This document shows, piece after piece, positions 30,124 to 39,088 of a DNA stretch of 64,000 nucleotides. Both the position numbers and the translations under genes were made by a program. This DNA is from Alishewanella agri BL06 (lineage in GTDB: Bacteria; Pseudomonadota; Gammaproteobacteria; Enterobacterales; Alteromonadaceae): contig NZ_AKKU01000011.1 in NCBI RefSeq assembly GCF_000272005.1, positions 124,001 to 188,000 of the forward strand. Reading direction: 5' to 3'. Position 1 is the stretch's first letter. Each line of letters begins with the position of its first letter. Below the pieces are notes generated by a model. The model was not told where the DNA came from, ran no database searches, and worked only from the letters and a program-made list of their open reading frames with translations.

Positions 30124-30849
30124 TTAAGGATTGAGCTTATAAATGACATTCACGCTTTTTTGCAACGTAATCTGCTTCGGCGCTAATAAGGCCCCGGCCA
30201 TGCCGCTGTCAGCACTCATTTTCTCCATCCGGCCATAACTTACCTGGCCACCGCCAAAGCCAAAATCACCGGCCAGATTACCGAAACCGGCGTTCTCGGT
30301 GATGGCAAATACGGAGCTGAGCTTTACGCCTTGCGCCGCGGCTAAGCGGTTGGCTCGGGCACGGGCATCCGCGCCGGCTTTTTCACTTAGCGTCAGTTCA
30401 AATTCCTCGCGTTTGCTGTGATCAAAGCTGCTGTGAATAGAAAAAATCTGTGGCTGGGTAAACAGATAATCCATTACCGTCACATACTGCTCCAAATTCG
30501 TCAGTGTCAGGGTGATCGGCTGACTGGCTTCATAGCCGGTGATGGTTCTGTCCTGGTAGTCTTTATACAGCGCTTCTTTATTGATTTGCGCCGCATCCAG
30601 TGCCTTCTCAGTTAAGCCTTGCGCTTGCAAAAACTTCAGCAAACTTTCGCCCTGCCGGTAGACCGCCCGGGTTGCCTGTTCGGCCGTCGCTCCGGTCTGG
30701 CGCAAGACAAAGCGGATCTGAGCTTTGTCGGGGGCCACTTCCAACGTCGCCTGACCGGTAACATTGATAAACGGGAAATCAGGTAATGGACTGGCCGTGA
30801 CGCTGGCAGCAGCAACTAACAGACTAAAAGCGGTGGTTAATCTCAGCAT
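30124..30849 (-). CDS. SIMPL (DUF541) domain periplasmic protein
   Basis: A 241-aa exported protein. The signal peptide (MLRLTTAFSLLVAAASVTASP) precedes a SIMPL/DUF541 domain: FINVTGQATLEVAPDKAQIRF opens it, SLLKFLQAQGLTEKALDAAQ and YEASQPITLTLTNLEQY follow, and ARANRLAAAQGVKL lies near the C-terminus. The family includes OMP28- and BP26-like proteins, often tied to oxidative stress, with no known enzymatic activity. It is divergent from the M1 aminopeptidase gene, with an 80-base shared upstream region. Confidence 0.88.
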   Translation of the reverse strand: MLRLTTAFSLLVAAASVTASPLPDFPFINVTGQATLEVAPDKAQIRFVLRQTGATAEQATRAVYRQGESLLKFLQAQGLTEKALDAAQINKEALYKDYQDRTITGYEASQPITLTLTNLEQYVTVMDYLFTQPQIFSIHSSFDHSKREEFELTLSEKAGADARARANRLAAAQGVKLSSVFAITENAGFGNLAGDFGFGGGQVSYGRMEKMSADSGMAGALLAPKQITLQKSVNVIYKLNP

Positions 30850-30929
30850 GATGGTTCTTCCCTTTACATAAGTGCGACTATTACATACCTTGTTGACTGT
30901 ACTTTAGCTGAATAAGAATAAGGTTTGCT

Positions 30930-32807
30930 ATGTTACTGCGTTTTTCTGCGCTATCTTCTGTACTCTCTGCTGCACGCGCTTCCGCGCTGTGCGCACTACT
31001 GCTCGGCGCGGGTCTGACTCAGGCCGCCGATGATGCCTATACCTACGCCAATTTACAGGATGTGAAAGTCAGCCATCTCTATCTGGATTTGGCGGTCGAT
31101 TTTGAACAAAAAGCCCTGACCGGTTTTGCCGATCTGAGCCTAAACTGGCAAAACCAAACGGCGAATACGGTTTATCTCGATACCCGGGACTTAATCATCA
31201 AACAGGTGTATGCCCGCCGCGCTGATGGTCAGTGGCGTAAAGTGCCCTTTAGTCTGGCCGCCGCTGAGCCGGTGCTTGGCAGTAAGCTGACGATAGAGCC
31301 AGGCTTTCAGGCCGATACGCTACGTATTCACTATCAATCGCAACCGCAGGCCTCAGGCTTGCAATGGCTGAGCAAAGAACAAACCGCGGCGAAAACGCAA
31401 CCCTTTATGTTTAGCCAGAATCAGGCGATTCACGCCAGAAGCTGGATCCCGATTCAGGATACACCCGCGGTACGCCTGACTTATAGTGCCCGCATTCAAA
31501 CCGATAAAGACCTGCTGGCGGTAATGAGTGCGCCAACCGCTCCCGGCGCAGCGCGCAGTGGCGATTACCGCTTTACGATGCCACAGGCGATCCCGCCCTA
31601 TTTGCTGGCCATCGCCGTCGGCGATCTCGAATTTAAAGCCATGAGTGCGCAAACCGGCGTTTATGCCGAAGCTTATATTCTGGAGGCCGCCGCCAAAGAG
31701 TTCGCCAGCACGCAACAGATGATTGATGTGACTGAACAGCTGTACGGTGACTATCGCTGGGGCCGTTATGATTTACTGATCTTACCGCCCAGCTTTCCGT
31801 TTGGCGGCATGGAAAACCCGGTGCTGTCTTTTATTACGCCGACCGTAGTCGCTGGCGATGGCAGCCTGGTCAATCTGATTGCCCACGAGCTGGCGCATTC
31901 CTGGTCCGGCAATCTGGTCACCAACGCTACCTGGCAGGATCTGTGGTTAAACGAGGGCTTTACCTCTTATGTCGAAAACCGCATTATGGAGCAGGTGTTT
32001 GGCACCGATCGCGCCATCATGGAGCAGGCCCTGGCGGTGCAGGATCTAAAGCAAGAATTGGCCAGTCTGGATCCGGACGATAGCCGGCTCTACCTCGATC
32101 TGAAGGGCCGCGATCCGGATGATGCTTTTAGTGGCGTGCCCTATACCAAGGGACAACTGTTTCTGATGTTTCTGGAAAGCCGCTTTGGCCGTGAGGTCTT
32201 TGATCCTTTCGTCAGAAAATACTTCGATGACCATGCCTTTCAAAGTATCACCACGGCCGCCTTTGAGGCTTACTTAACAGCGAATTTGCTGGATAAGCAT
32301 CCCGGCAAAGTCAGTGCCGCCGAAGTGCAGGAATGGATCCATGGCCGGGGTTTACCGGCAACAGCCCCCAACCCGCAATCAGATGCCTTTGTCAGGGTAC
32401 AACAACATAGCAATGCCTGGTTATCAGGTTTACACACCCTGGATGAGCTGCCGACGGCAGACTGGACAGTGCACGAGTGGCTGTATTTTATCAATAACCT
32501 GCCGCTGAGTATTAGCCCCGGCCAGTTACAGCAGCTGGATAATGGCTTTAACCTGACGCAATCGACCAATAGCGAAATTGCCCACGCCTGGTATCTGTTA
32601 GCCCTAAAAACCGGCTATCGCGAAGTGCTACCGGCATTAGAGCGCTATCTGATTAGCATCGGGCGGCGCAAACTGATCCTGCCACTGTACCGCGAGCTGG
32701 CCAAAGCGCCGGATGGCCTGGCCTTCGCCCGTAAGGTCTATCAACAGGCGCGGCCAGGTTATCACCCACTGGCACAGGGTAGTGTCGATGAGATTCTAAA
32801 GCAGTAA
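30930..32807 (+). CDS. M1 family metallo-aminopeptidase, exported
   Basis: A 625-aa zinc aminopeptidase. A signal peptide (about 1-33, ending LTQAADD) is followed by the N-terminal beta domain and the thermolysin-like catalytic domain. Zinc ligands are seen as HELAH (His319, Glu320, His323) and Glu342 in LWLNEGF. The substrate-binding [11 protein letters not shown] loop precedes them. A C-terminal helical domain completes the layout of the leukotriene A4 hydrolase/cold-active aminopeptidase group. It probably trims peptides in the periplasm, in keeping with other exported peptidases nearby. It converges on chrA. Confidence 0.93.
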   Translation: MLLRFSALSSVLSAARASALCALLLGAGLTQAADDAYTYANLQDVKVSHLYLDLAVDFEQKALTGFADLSLNWQNQTANTVYLDTRDLIIKQVYARRADGQWRKVPFSLAAAEPVLGSKLTIEPGFQADTLRIHYQSQPQASGLQWLSKEQTAAKTQPFMFSQNQAIHARSWIPIQDTPAVRLTYSARIQTDKDLLAVMSAPTAPGAARSGDYRFTMPQAIPPYLLAIAVGDLEFKAMSAQTGVYAEAYILEAAAKEFASTQQMIDVTEQLYGDYRWGRYDLLILPPSFPFGGMENPVLSFITPTVVAGDGSLVNLIAHELAHSWSGNLVTNATWQDLWLNEGFTSYVENRIMEQVFGTDRAIMEQALAVQDLKQELASLDPDDSRLYLDLKGRDPDDAFSGVPYTKGQLFLMFLESRFGREVFDPFVRKYFDDHAFQSITTAAFEAYLTANLLDKHPGKVSAAEVQEWIHGRGLPATAPNPQSDAFVRVQQHSNAWLSGLHTLDELPTADWTVHEWLYFINNLPLSISPGQLQQLDNGFNLTQSTNSEIAHAWYLLALKTGYREVLPALERYLISIGRRKLILPLYRELAKAPDGLAFARKVYQQARPGYHPLAQGSVDEILKQ

Positions 32808-32817
32808 CTAAGGGGCT

Positions 32818-34026
32818 CTACAGCACCCTTACCATACCAATCAGGGCGCCAGCCAGCACCAGTAACCAGGCTGGCAGGCGCCAGAATTGCAGCGCAATAA
32901 AACCCAGCAGTGCCAGCGCAAAATCAGTGGCTCCGAACACACTACTTTGCCAGATTGGCTGATATAGCGCTGACAGCAAAATGCCGGTGACACTGGCCCC
33001 CACGCCGGCCATTAAGCGACTGACGTTATTAGAAGCGCGCAGTTTCTGCCAGTACGGCAGCACCGCAGCCAATACCAGAAAAGACGGCAAAAAGATGGCC
33101 AGCAGCGCCACTACCCCACCCCAAACACCGCTTAGTTCACCATTACTGGCGGCACCTAAAAAAGCGGCAAAGGTAAACAAGGGGCCGGGTACCGCCTGCG
33201 CTGCCGCATAACCGGCAATAAAGTTATCAGCACTGACGAGATCTGTTGGCACCACTTCGGCCTGTAACAGTGGCAACACCACATGCCCCCCGCCAAACAC
33301 CAGCGCACCAGCGCGGTAGAAAATATCGAACAGTGTGACAACAGTACCGGGATAGAGCTGCGCCACGAGCGGTAAACCGAATAACAAGACCAGAAATAAC
33401 AGACCGTAAGCCTTGGCTGCCGTACTCGACACACTAAGAGGTAAGGCAGAGGCCGCAGCGGCTGCTTCCTGCTTTAACAGAAAATAACCAAGCAGCGCGC
33501 CAAGCAGGATTACCACAGGTTGCAACCAGATAACCGGAAATAACAGCAACAACACCGCACTTAGCGCCATAATGCTGACTTTTGGCACCGTATTACATAA
33601 ACTTTTTGCCATCCCCCAAACCGCATGAGCGACCACAGCAACCGCCACCAGCTTTAAGCCCTGCAAGGCACCCTGCAACAGCGGGCTTTGTAAAATCGCC
33701 AAACTTAGGCTAAACGCAATCAAAACCCCAGCCGATGGCAGCGTAAAACCAAGCCAGGCAGCCAGCGCACCGCGATAGCGACCACGTAATAAACCAAGCG
33801 CTAAACCAACCTGGCTACTGGCCGGGCCGGGTAAGAACTGGCATAACGCCACCAGTTCAGCATAGTCGCGTTCAGTCAGCCATTTACGTTTTTCAACAAA
33901 CTCGGTACGAAAATAACCAAGATGCGCTACCGGCCCGCCGAAGGAGGTTAGGCCCAGTACCAGGAAAATCCGGAAGATGCTCCAGAAGTTGTTATGTATC
34001 GGTTCGTTCATTACTTCGTTTGTCAT
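32818..34026 (-). CDS. chrA: Chromate transporter ChrA
   Basis: A 402-aa long-chain CHR family transporter with two homologous membrane halves. The first carries FLVLGLTSFGGPVAHLGYF, FVEKRKWLTERDYAELVAL and LPGPASSQVGLALG; the second carries FDIFYRAGALVFGGGHVVLP and GYAAAQAVPGPLFTFAAFLG. These are the duplicated CHR motifs. The family exports chromate, lowering its toxicity, although some members may move other anions. AGGAT precedes the ATG. The 3' end meets the M1 gene; the 5' side faces the repeat region. Confidence 0.94.
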   Translation of the reverse strand: MTNEVMNEPIHNNFWSIFRIFLVLGLTSFGGPVAHLGYFRTEFVEKRKWLTERDYAELVALCQFLPGPASSQVGLALGLLRGRYRGALAAWLGFTLPSAGVLIAFSLSLAILQSPLLQGALQGLKLVAVAVVAHAVWGMAKSLCNTVPKVSIMALSAVLLLLFPVIWLQPVVILLGALLGYFLLKQEAAAAASALPLSVSSTAAKAYGLLFLVLLFGLPLVAQLYPGTVVTLFDIFYRAGALVFGGGHVVLPLLQAEVVPTDLVSADNFIAGYAAAQAVPGPLFTFAAFLGAASNGELSGVWGGVVALLAIFLPSFLVLAAVLPYWQKLRASNNVSRLMAGVGASVTGILLSALYQPIWQSSVFGATDFALALLGFIALQFWRLPAWLLVLAGALIGMVRVL

Positions 34027-34119
34027 GCAGATCCTGCTTCAATCTCGATAATTTTAAAAATGCCTACTGCTGAAACCACATTGTCGGACGGGCGAGTCGT
34101 CATGCCTCACCGATATTAG
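34027..34119. other. Short unique spacer upstream of chrA
   Basis: No gene is supported. This spacer should hold the chrA promoter on the minus strand, but no strong -35/-10 pair stands out. It ends where repeat module A1 begins. The whole gene-free stretch from 34027 to 34833 consists of this spacer, module A1, the composite insert ending in module B1, and the terminator of the S9 gene. Confidence 0.5.
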
Positions 34120-34242
34120 TTAAGCCCTTAGCTGCGGTAGAATTTTCGTAACAGCAGCAGGGATGCTGCGGAGGCTGAAAGGGCACAGGGATGTGATCCT
34201 TGAAGCCGGTGGAGAAAATTACTACCCTGCTAAGGGCGCTGC
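34120..34242 (+). repeat. Dispersed repeat module A, copy 1 (CsrA-type hairpins)
   Basis: A 123-bp module that recurs at 42851-42973 with a single base difference. Its ends form an inverted repeat, GCCCTTAGC against GCTAAGGGC, continued by GGTAGAATTTTC against GAAAATTACTACC. Inside are two hairpins: GCAGC-AGGGAT-GCTGC (34154-34169) and CAC-AGGGAT-GTG (34184-34195), the second flanked by an AAGG/CCTT stem. Both loops give CAGGGATG, fitting the CANGGANG loop bound by CsrA/RsmE proteins. A short frame starting at ATG 34163 is shared by both copies but is not considered a gene. Confidence 0.85.
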
Positions 34243-34296
34243 GCTAGTCTGGACGCTGCAGAGTCGATATATGAGCATCCGGCGGCTAAACGCGCC

Positions 34297-34685
34297 GTAC
34301 AACTTTCCTGGGGCACGCCGTGAACCCATCCCTGGGGGATTATAAACTTCATCCTGAAGTTTACCCTGCGGGCCAGCGCAAGCGCTGTTCAAATTCGTTC
34401 CCGACGAATTTGTCTCTTTGGAATCCATGCCAAAGACGTCCCCAGAAAAGTGTACTCTGCATTTACCGCCTCGCTAAGCAACTACAGCAACCGCAATCTT
34501 CAATCGAAGCTCGCTGGATGTCATGCATACTTTCTGAAAATACTGGTGGTAGCACGATCGTGAACGAGGTGGTAAGCATTCCGTGCACTTTGTAAGGGAA
34601 TGTATTTTTCAGGGATGAAAAATGCAAGCGTACAGGGATGTATTCACAGCGTGTCCCGTCAAAGTTGTACGGTGTGCTTGCCACC
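34297..34685. mobile_element. MITE-like composite insert with inverted ends
   Basis: The segment begins GTACAACTTT (34297) and carries the inverted GTACAACTTT at 34661-34670. The first 38 bases of the two ends, read inward, match at 31 positions. It splits the palindrome GAGCATCCGGCG (34273-34284) from CCGGATGCTC (34684-34693), which is intact at 43022-43053. Inside are hairpins with minus-strand loops AGGGAT (34328-34333), AGGAT (34351-34355, 8-bp stem) and CGGGA (34399-34403, 8-bp stem), plus module B1. No transposase is encoded. The insertion reading is inference from the split palindrome. Confidence 0.55.
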
Positions 34686-34686
34686 G
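34564..34686 (-). repeat. Dispersed repeat module B, copy 1 (CsrA-type hairpins)
   Basis: A 123-bp module identical at every base to 42676-42798 in the opposite orientation. On the plus strand it holds ATTTTTC-AGGGAT-GAAAAAT (34604-34623) and TAC-AGGGAT-GTA (34631-34642). The latter extends to GTACAGGGATGT, an exact match to the CsrA selection consensus RUACARGGAUGU. A further hairpin uses CATTCC and GGAATG at the left end. Confidence 0.85.
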
Positions 34687-34784
34687 GATGCTCTATTCCA
34701 GACGTTGCAGCGTTCAAACCGGAGTACAACAACCTTAACATACTGATTTTTTATAACAAAAATATGACTCTCATAACACTGAAT

Positions 34785-34813
34785 AAAAAACGCCGCAGTA
34801 ATTAGCTGCGGCG
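34785..34813 (-). terminator. Terminator of the S9 peptidase gene
   Basis: Read on the minus strand, CGCCGCAG (34813-34806) pairs with CTGCGGCG (34798-34791) around a 7-base loop and is followed by TTTTTT (34790-34785). It lies about 20 bases after the stop codon of the S9 gene. Confidence 0.85.
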
Positions 34814-34833
34814 CTTGAATCAAACAACAGCCG

Positions 34834-36756
34834 CTACTTCAAATGCGTTTGCAAGAAACTTAAATACGCCTCCTGCGCTTTAATCCGGTTAGCTTTTACC
34901 GCAAACCCATGACCTTCGTCCGGGAACAACACATACTCCACCGGCACATTATTAGCACGGATCGCCGCCACCATCTCATCGCTTTCAACCTGTAACACCC
35001 GCGGGTCGTTAGCGCCCTGCACGACCAATACCGGGGCTTTAATATTACCGGCATGAAACAGCGGCGAAATACGGCGCAAACGTTCACCATCAACGGCCGG
35101 ATCGCCCAACTCATCGTACAGCGACTGACGGAAACTCTCCCACCATGGTGGAATACTCTCCAGCGTCCGCACCCAGTTGGTAACACCGAAGATATTAATG
35201 CCGGCATCAAACTCATCGGTAAAGGCCAGCGCCGCCATCGTCAGATAGCCACCATAGCTACCACCCATGACCACTATCTTGTCGCCATCAATCCAGTCCA
35301 GGCTTTGCAGGTACTTTTTGCCATAGACGATGTCTTGTAAGTCATCTTCACCATGCCGTTTATCATCAAGATGATAGAAAGTTTTACCGTAACCGGACGA
35401 ACCCCGGTTATTGACACCAAACACCGCATAACCATGATTGACCAGATGCTGCATCATCGCACTGTAGCCCTGGCGGGTTTGGCCGCCCGGACCACCGTGG
35501 ATCCAGATAATGCCGGGGACTTTGTTGCTGCTACTGGCCTGCTTAGGTTTATACAGTAAACCGGGAATTTCCAGGCCATCGAAACTTTTAAAGCGCTCGA
35601 TCGAGCTTTGCACCAGATGCGCGGCATCCATACCCGCAGCCAGGGTTTGCGTTAGCTGGGCCACGCTATCGGTGCCCAGACGCCAGACGAATAAGTTTGA
35701 CGGTGAGGTATCTGAGTTCACATAAAACACCATGGTGTTTTCATCGGCCGAGAAACTGACTCCACGTAAATCGCCGGCTGGATAAGCCGGCATTTGCAGT
35801 TTTTGCCCGCTGCTCAGATCGGTAATGGTTAACTCAGTGCGGGCATCGGCATTCACCCCCACCACCTGATAACGGCCTGATTTCGAGAAATACAGGAAAG
35901 AAACATCCCAATCGGCGGCGATATAGGCACTGTGTTCAGCCGTCGCCAGATCATAACGCCAGGCTTGATTAAATTCGCCATGACCATTGGTACTGTAAAT
36001 CAAGGCCTTATTATCAACGGTAAAGGTATAAGCCCCATGTTGGATATTGCCATCGGTAGGCGTAATCAACTTAGGTTCTGCTTTATCGGCCTGTAAATCG
36101 ACCAAAAACAGATCGGAGTCAGAGTTAGAGTTAGTGCGGCTAAGCGCCAGATAGCGGCCATTCGGGCTTACCGCTTCTAAATTAAAACCGGTATTGTTTT
36201 CAAACAACATGCTACGGCTGTAGTCCACACTGCTGTATTGATACAAATCGAAAAAGCGGTTATCCCGCTCGTTGGTCATAATAAAGAAATGCACATCGTC
36301 CTGATGCCAGCCCACCATCTGCGCCTTAAGCTTGTCGCCCGGTGTTAAATCTTTGCTGCTGCCATCGGGTAGTTGCACATAAACGTGGTTTAACTCATTG
36401 CCACCCTGATCAGCGGTATATAAAAAGCGATCATCCTTAGGAAACCAACTGATACCGTTATAGGCATCGCTGGTCGATTGGGTTAACTGCGTTGGGGCGC
36501 TGCCATCTACCGGATAACGGTAGACATTAAAAATACCACTGGCATCGCTGGTTACCAGTACCGCAGTGCCGTCATGACTTAGTGAAGAGCCATAGAGGGT
36601 GGTGGTGTTAAAAAAGGTTTCAGCCGAATACTGCGGCACTGTCTGACTTACCGCTGCCTGTGGTGGCGGAGTAGCCGTTTTTTGCTCTGCCGGTGGCGAG
36701 CAGGCCGCTAATAAAGCGGCGCAAGATAACGCTAAAATTGAAGCAGACCAACGCAT
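34834..36756 (-). CDS. Prolyl oligopeptidase family (S9) peptidase, lipoprotein
   Basis: A 640-aa exported S9 peptidase. The start at MRWSASILALSCAALLAACS is chosen because AGGAGAG precedes it and it opens a lipoprotein signal with lipobox LAAC (Cys19); the frame is open 58 codons further up without support. The N-terminal half is a beta propeller (about 55-390). The C-terminal alpha/beta hydrolase carries the nucleophile in GGSYGGYL (Ser near 498), Asp in GANDPRV and His in DEGHGFAV. It likely hydrolyses oligopeptides in the periplasm. The ars operon ends 80 bases upstream, and a separate promoter is presumed. Confidence 0.92.
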   Translation of the reverse strand: MRWSASILALSCAALLAACSPPAEQKTATPPPQAAVSQTVPQYSAETFFNTTTLYGSSLSHDGTAVLVTSDASGIFNVYRYPVDGSAPTQLTQSTSDAYNGISWFPKDDRFLYTADQGGNELNHVYVQLPDGSSKDLTPGDKLKAQMVGWHQDDVHFFIMTNERDNRFFDLYQYSSVDYSRSMLFENNTGFNLEAVSPNGRYLALSRTNSNSDSDLFLVDLQADKAEPKLITPTDGNIQHGAYTFTVDNKALIYSTNGHGEFNQAWRYDLATAEHSAYIAADWDVSFLYFSKSGRYQVVGVNADARTELTITDLSSGQKLQMPAYPAGDLRGVSFSADENTMVFYVNSDTSPSNLFVWRLGTDSVAQLTQTLAAGMDAAHLVQSSIERFKSFDGLEIPGLLYKPKQASSSNKVPGIIWIHGGPGGQTRQGYSAMMQHLVNHGYAVFGVNNRGSSGYGKTFYHLDDKRHGEDDLQDIVYGKKYLQSLDWIDGDKIVVMGGSYGGYLTMAALAFTDEFDAGINIFGVTNWVRTLESIPPWWESFRQSLYDELGDPAVDGERLRRISPLFHAGNIKAPVLVVQGANDPRVLQVESDEMVAAIRANNVPVEYVLFPDEGHGFAVKANRIKAQEAYLSFLQTHLK

Positions 36757-36836
36757 ATCACTCTCCTCTTGCTGTTTTTTTGTTCCAGTCCGCTTCAGTC
36801 TAGTGTAAAAAAACAACAAAAGAAAAATTAATCTGC

Positions 36837-38060
36837 TCAACCCGTTACCTGTGCCGATGTCTGACAGCGCCGCAATGCCCAGGTACAAGCCACAGCCCCG
36901 AGCAACAGTAACCCTGAGATCCACAAACACGCCACTAAACCATAGGCCTGAAACGCCCAGCCGGATAATAAAGTGCCGACTAAGCGCCCGGCCGCGTTTG
37001 CCATATAATAAAAGCCGACATCCAGCGAGACACCGTCACGATTGGCACTGGCCACAATTAAATAGCTGTGCAAACTGGAGTTAATGGCAAATACCGCACC
37101 GTAGAGCAGCAAACCGAGCAGCAGCGCCCACAGCGGCTCGCCACTAAATAGCATCGCCAGGCCGATCAGCCAGGGTAAGGCAGCCAGCACCAACGCCCAA
37201 TGCAGAGCTGTACCCGCCGCCGGTGGCGCCTTTTTACTGCTGTGGGTAAGTGCTGGCGTAAGAGCTTGCACTATGCCATAACCAATCACCCAGCAGGCTA
37301 AAAAGGCTCCGACCGCACTTTGTGACCAACCGGCGCTGCTGGCAAGATAAATAGGTAGGGCTATCACAAACCAGACATCGCGCGAGGCAAACAAACAAAA
37401 CCGCGCCGCCGATAGCCAGTTTAAACTGGCACTTTTTGACAGCAACTCGGTAAATTTGGGTTTGAAACTTTTTTTCCCAAGATCCTTTTTCAGCAGCAAC
37501 AAACTGAGGATCCACACCAGCAAGAGCGTAGCCGCCATTACGGCCATTGCGCCCTGAAATCCCAGCAACGCCAGCAATAGACCACCGAGGAAAAACCCGA
37601 CGCCCTTTAGCGCATTCTTGGAGCCGGTTAGTACCGCCACCCACTTATACAGCGCGCCTTGGGCCTCATCCGGTAGCAATAACTTGATGGCGCTTTTCGC
37701 ACTCATTTTATTCAGATCTTTGGCTATTCCCGAGATCGCTTGCGCTACCATTATCCACAGTACCGTTAGCATATCGGCAGGAACTAACAACATACTGAGC
37801 GCAATAATTTGCAGAAACAAACCGATATTCATCGTCTTGTTTAAGCCGAGCCGGGCACCGAGCCAGCCGCCGGTGAGGTTAGTTACAATCCCGAAAAACT
37901 CGTAAAACAAGAATAACGAGGCAATGGCCAGTGGCGAGTAACCCAGCTGATAAAAATGCAGCACAATCAGCATGCGCAGCGCACCATCGGTCAGCGTGAA
38001 GGCCCAGTAATTACCGGTAACGACCAGATATTGTTTGATATCGCTGCGCATAGTTATCAT
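36837..38060 (-). CDS. arsJ: Organoarsenical efflux MFS transporter ArsJ
   Basis: A 407-aa major facilitator with twelve predicted segments. VTGNYWAFTLTDGALRMLIV at the N-terminus and SGIAKDLNKMSAKSAIK are typical of ArsJ. ArsJ exports 1-arseno-3-phosphoglycerate, the unstable product made by GAPDH from arsenate, giving arsenate resistance without reduction. The GAPDH gene directly upstream supports this role. The start is placed at ATG 38060 (MITMRSDIKQYL), 8 bases after the GAPDH stop; ATG 38051 is the alternative. The frame extends upstream into the GAPDH gene, but that part is unlike ArsJ. Confidence 0.92.
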   Translation of the reverse strand: MITMRSDIKQYLVVTGNYWAFTLTDGALRMLIVLHFYQLGYSPLAIASLFLFYEFFGIVTNLTGGWLGARLGLNKTMNIGLFLQIIALSMLLVPADMLTVLWIMVAQAISGIAKDLNKMSAKSAIKLLLPDEAQGALYKWVAVLTGSKNALKGVGFFLGGLLLALLGFQGAMAVMAATLLLVWILSLLLLKKDLGKKSFKPKFTELLSKSASLNWLSAARFCLFASRDVWFVIALPIYLASSAGWSQSAVGAFLACWVIGYGIVQALTPALTHSSKKAPPAAGTALHWALVLAALPWLIGLAMLFSGEPLWALLLGLLLYGAVFAINSSLHSYLIVASANRDGVSLDVGFYYMANAAGRLVGTLLSGWAFQAYGLVACLWISGLLLLGAVACTWALRRCQTSAQVTG

Positions 38061-38068
38061 ATCGTCAT

Positions 38069-39073
38069 TTAGTCTGCCAAACCGACTAATTTCGCCAGTT
38101 CGACCGTGCGATTGGCATAACCCCATTCGTTGTCGTACCAGGCATAAATTTTTACCTGAGTACCATTTACTACCATAGTCGATAAGGCATCAATAATACT
38201 GGAGCGTGGGTCGGTTTTATAATCCACCGACACCAGCGGCCGGCTTTCATAACCCAAAATTCCTGCCAGCTCACCTTCAGCTGCATCCTTGAGCATGGCA
38301 TTCACTTCCTCGGCGGTAGTGGCGCGCTCGACTTCAAACACGCAATCCGTTAACGAGGCATTAGCCAGTGGCACCCGCACCGCATGGCCATTTAAGCGGC
38401 CCTTTAACTCCGGAAAGATCTCGGTAATAGCGGTCGCTGAACCGGTGGTGGTCGGAATTAAACTGGCACCACAAGCGCGGGCCCGGCGTAAGTCTTTATG
38501 GGGCGTATCTAAAATCGATTGCGTATTGGTTAAATCATGAATCGTGGTAATAGAGCCATGCTTAATCCCCAGTTGTTCGTGGATCACCTTAACCACCGGC
38601 GCTAAACAGTTAGTGGTACAACTGGCTGCAGTAACAATGCGATGTTCGGCGGCATTAAATAACTGCTGATTCACGCCCATCACCACATTCAGCACTCCGG
38701 CTTCTTTTACCGGTGCACTTACCACCACGCGCTTTACGCCGTGCTCCAGATAAGCTTGTAGCGCGGCTTTGGTTTTCATCTTACCCGAAGCTTCAATCAC
38801 CAGATCACAACCGGACCAGTCAGTATCGGCAATGGCTTTATTGCCGCTGACCTGAATGGTTTTGCCATTAATAAGTATGGTATCGCCAGCCGCCTCAGCT
38901 TGATGCTGCCAGCGGCCATGGACTGAGTCAAAGTTCAGTAAATGGGCAAAGGTTGCGGCATCGGCTGCCGGATCATTGATCTTTACAAACTCAAACTCTG
39001 GCCAATCAAAGGCCGCACGCAGGGCCAGGCGGCCAATCCGGCCAAAGCCGTTAATGCCAACTTTAATCGTCAT
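38069..39073 (-). CDS. ArsJ-associated glyceraldehyde-3-phosphate dehydrogenase
   Basis: A 334-aa GAPDH. It has the NAD-binding start ([19 protein letters not shown]), the catalytic Cys in [15 protein letters not shown] near residue 150 and the C-terminal [19 protein letters not shown]. In ars operons this dedicated GAPDH uses arsenate in place of phosphate to make 1-arseno-3-phosphoglycerate, which ArsJ pumps out. Its position between a phosphatase-like gene and arsJ, all on the minus strand with short gaps, marks it as the ars copy rather than the glycolytic one. AGAAGGA precedes the ATG. Confidence 0.93.
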   Translation of the reverse strand: MTIKVGINGFGRIGRLALRAAFDWPEFEFVKINDPAADAATFAHLLNFDSVHGRWQHQAEAAGDTILINGKTIQVSGNKAIADTDWSGCDLVIEASGKMKTKAALQAYLEHGVKRVVVSAPVKEAGVLNVVMGVNQQLFNAAEHRIVTAASCTTNCLAPVVKVIHEQLGIKHGSITTIHDLTNTQSILDTPHKDLRRARACGASLIPTTTGSATAITEIFPELKGRLNGHAVRVPLANASLTDCVFEVERATTAEEVNAMLKDAAEGELAGILGYESRPLVSVDYKTDPRSSIIDALSTMVVNGTQVKIYAWYDNEWGYANRTVELAKLVGLAD

Positions 39074-39088
39074 CAGTAAATCCTTCTG

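Noticed and set aside
34163-34345. Short open frame beginning MLRRLKGHRDVILEAGGENY, also present at 42894
   Set aside because: The shared peptide comes only from repeat module A. The frames diverge at once after the module, no ribosome site is convincing, and the second copy runs into the hydrolase gene in antisense. A repeated non-coding module explains it better.
36757-36930. 58-codon N-terminal extension of the S9 peptidase
   Set aside because: The ATG at 36756 has AGGAGAG upstream and gives a proper lipoprotein signal, which the extension would bury.
38061-38126. Longer ArsJ start overlapping GAPDH
   Set aside because: The 22 added residues come from the GAPDH coding sequence in another frame; ArsJ proteins begin close to the VTGNYWAFTL block.
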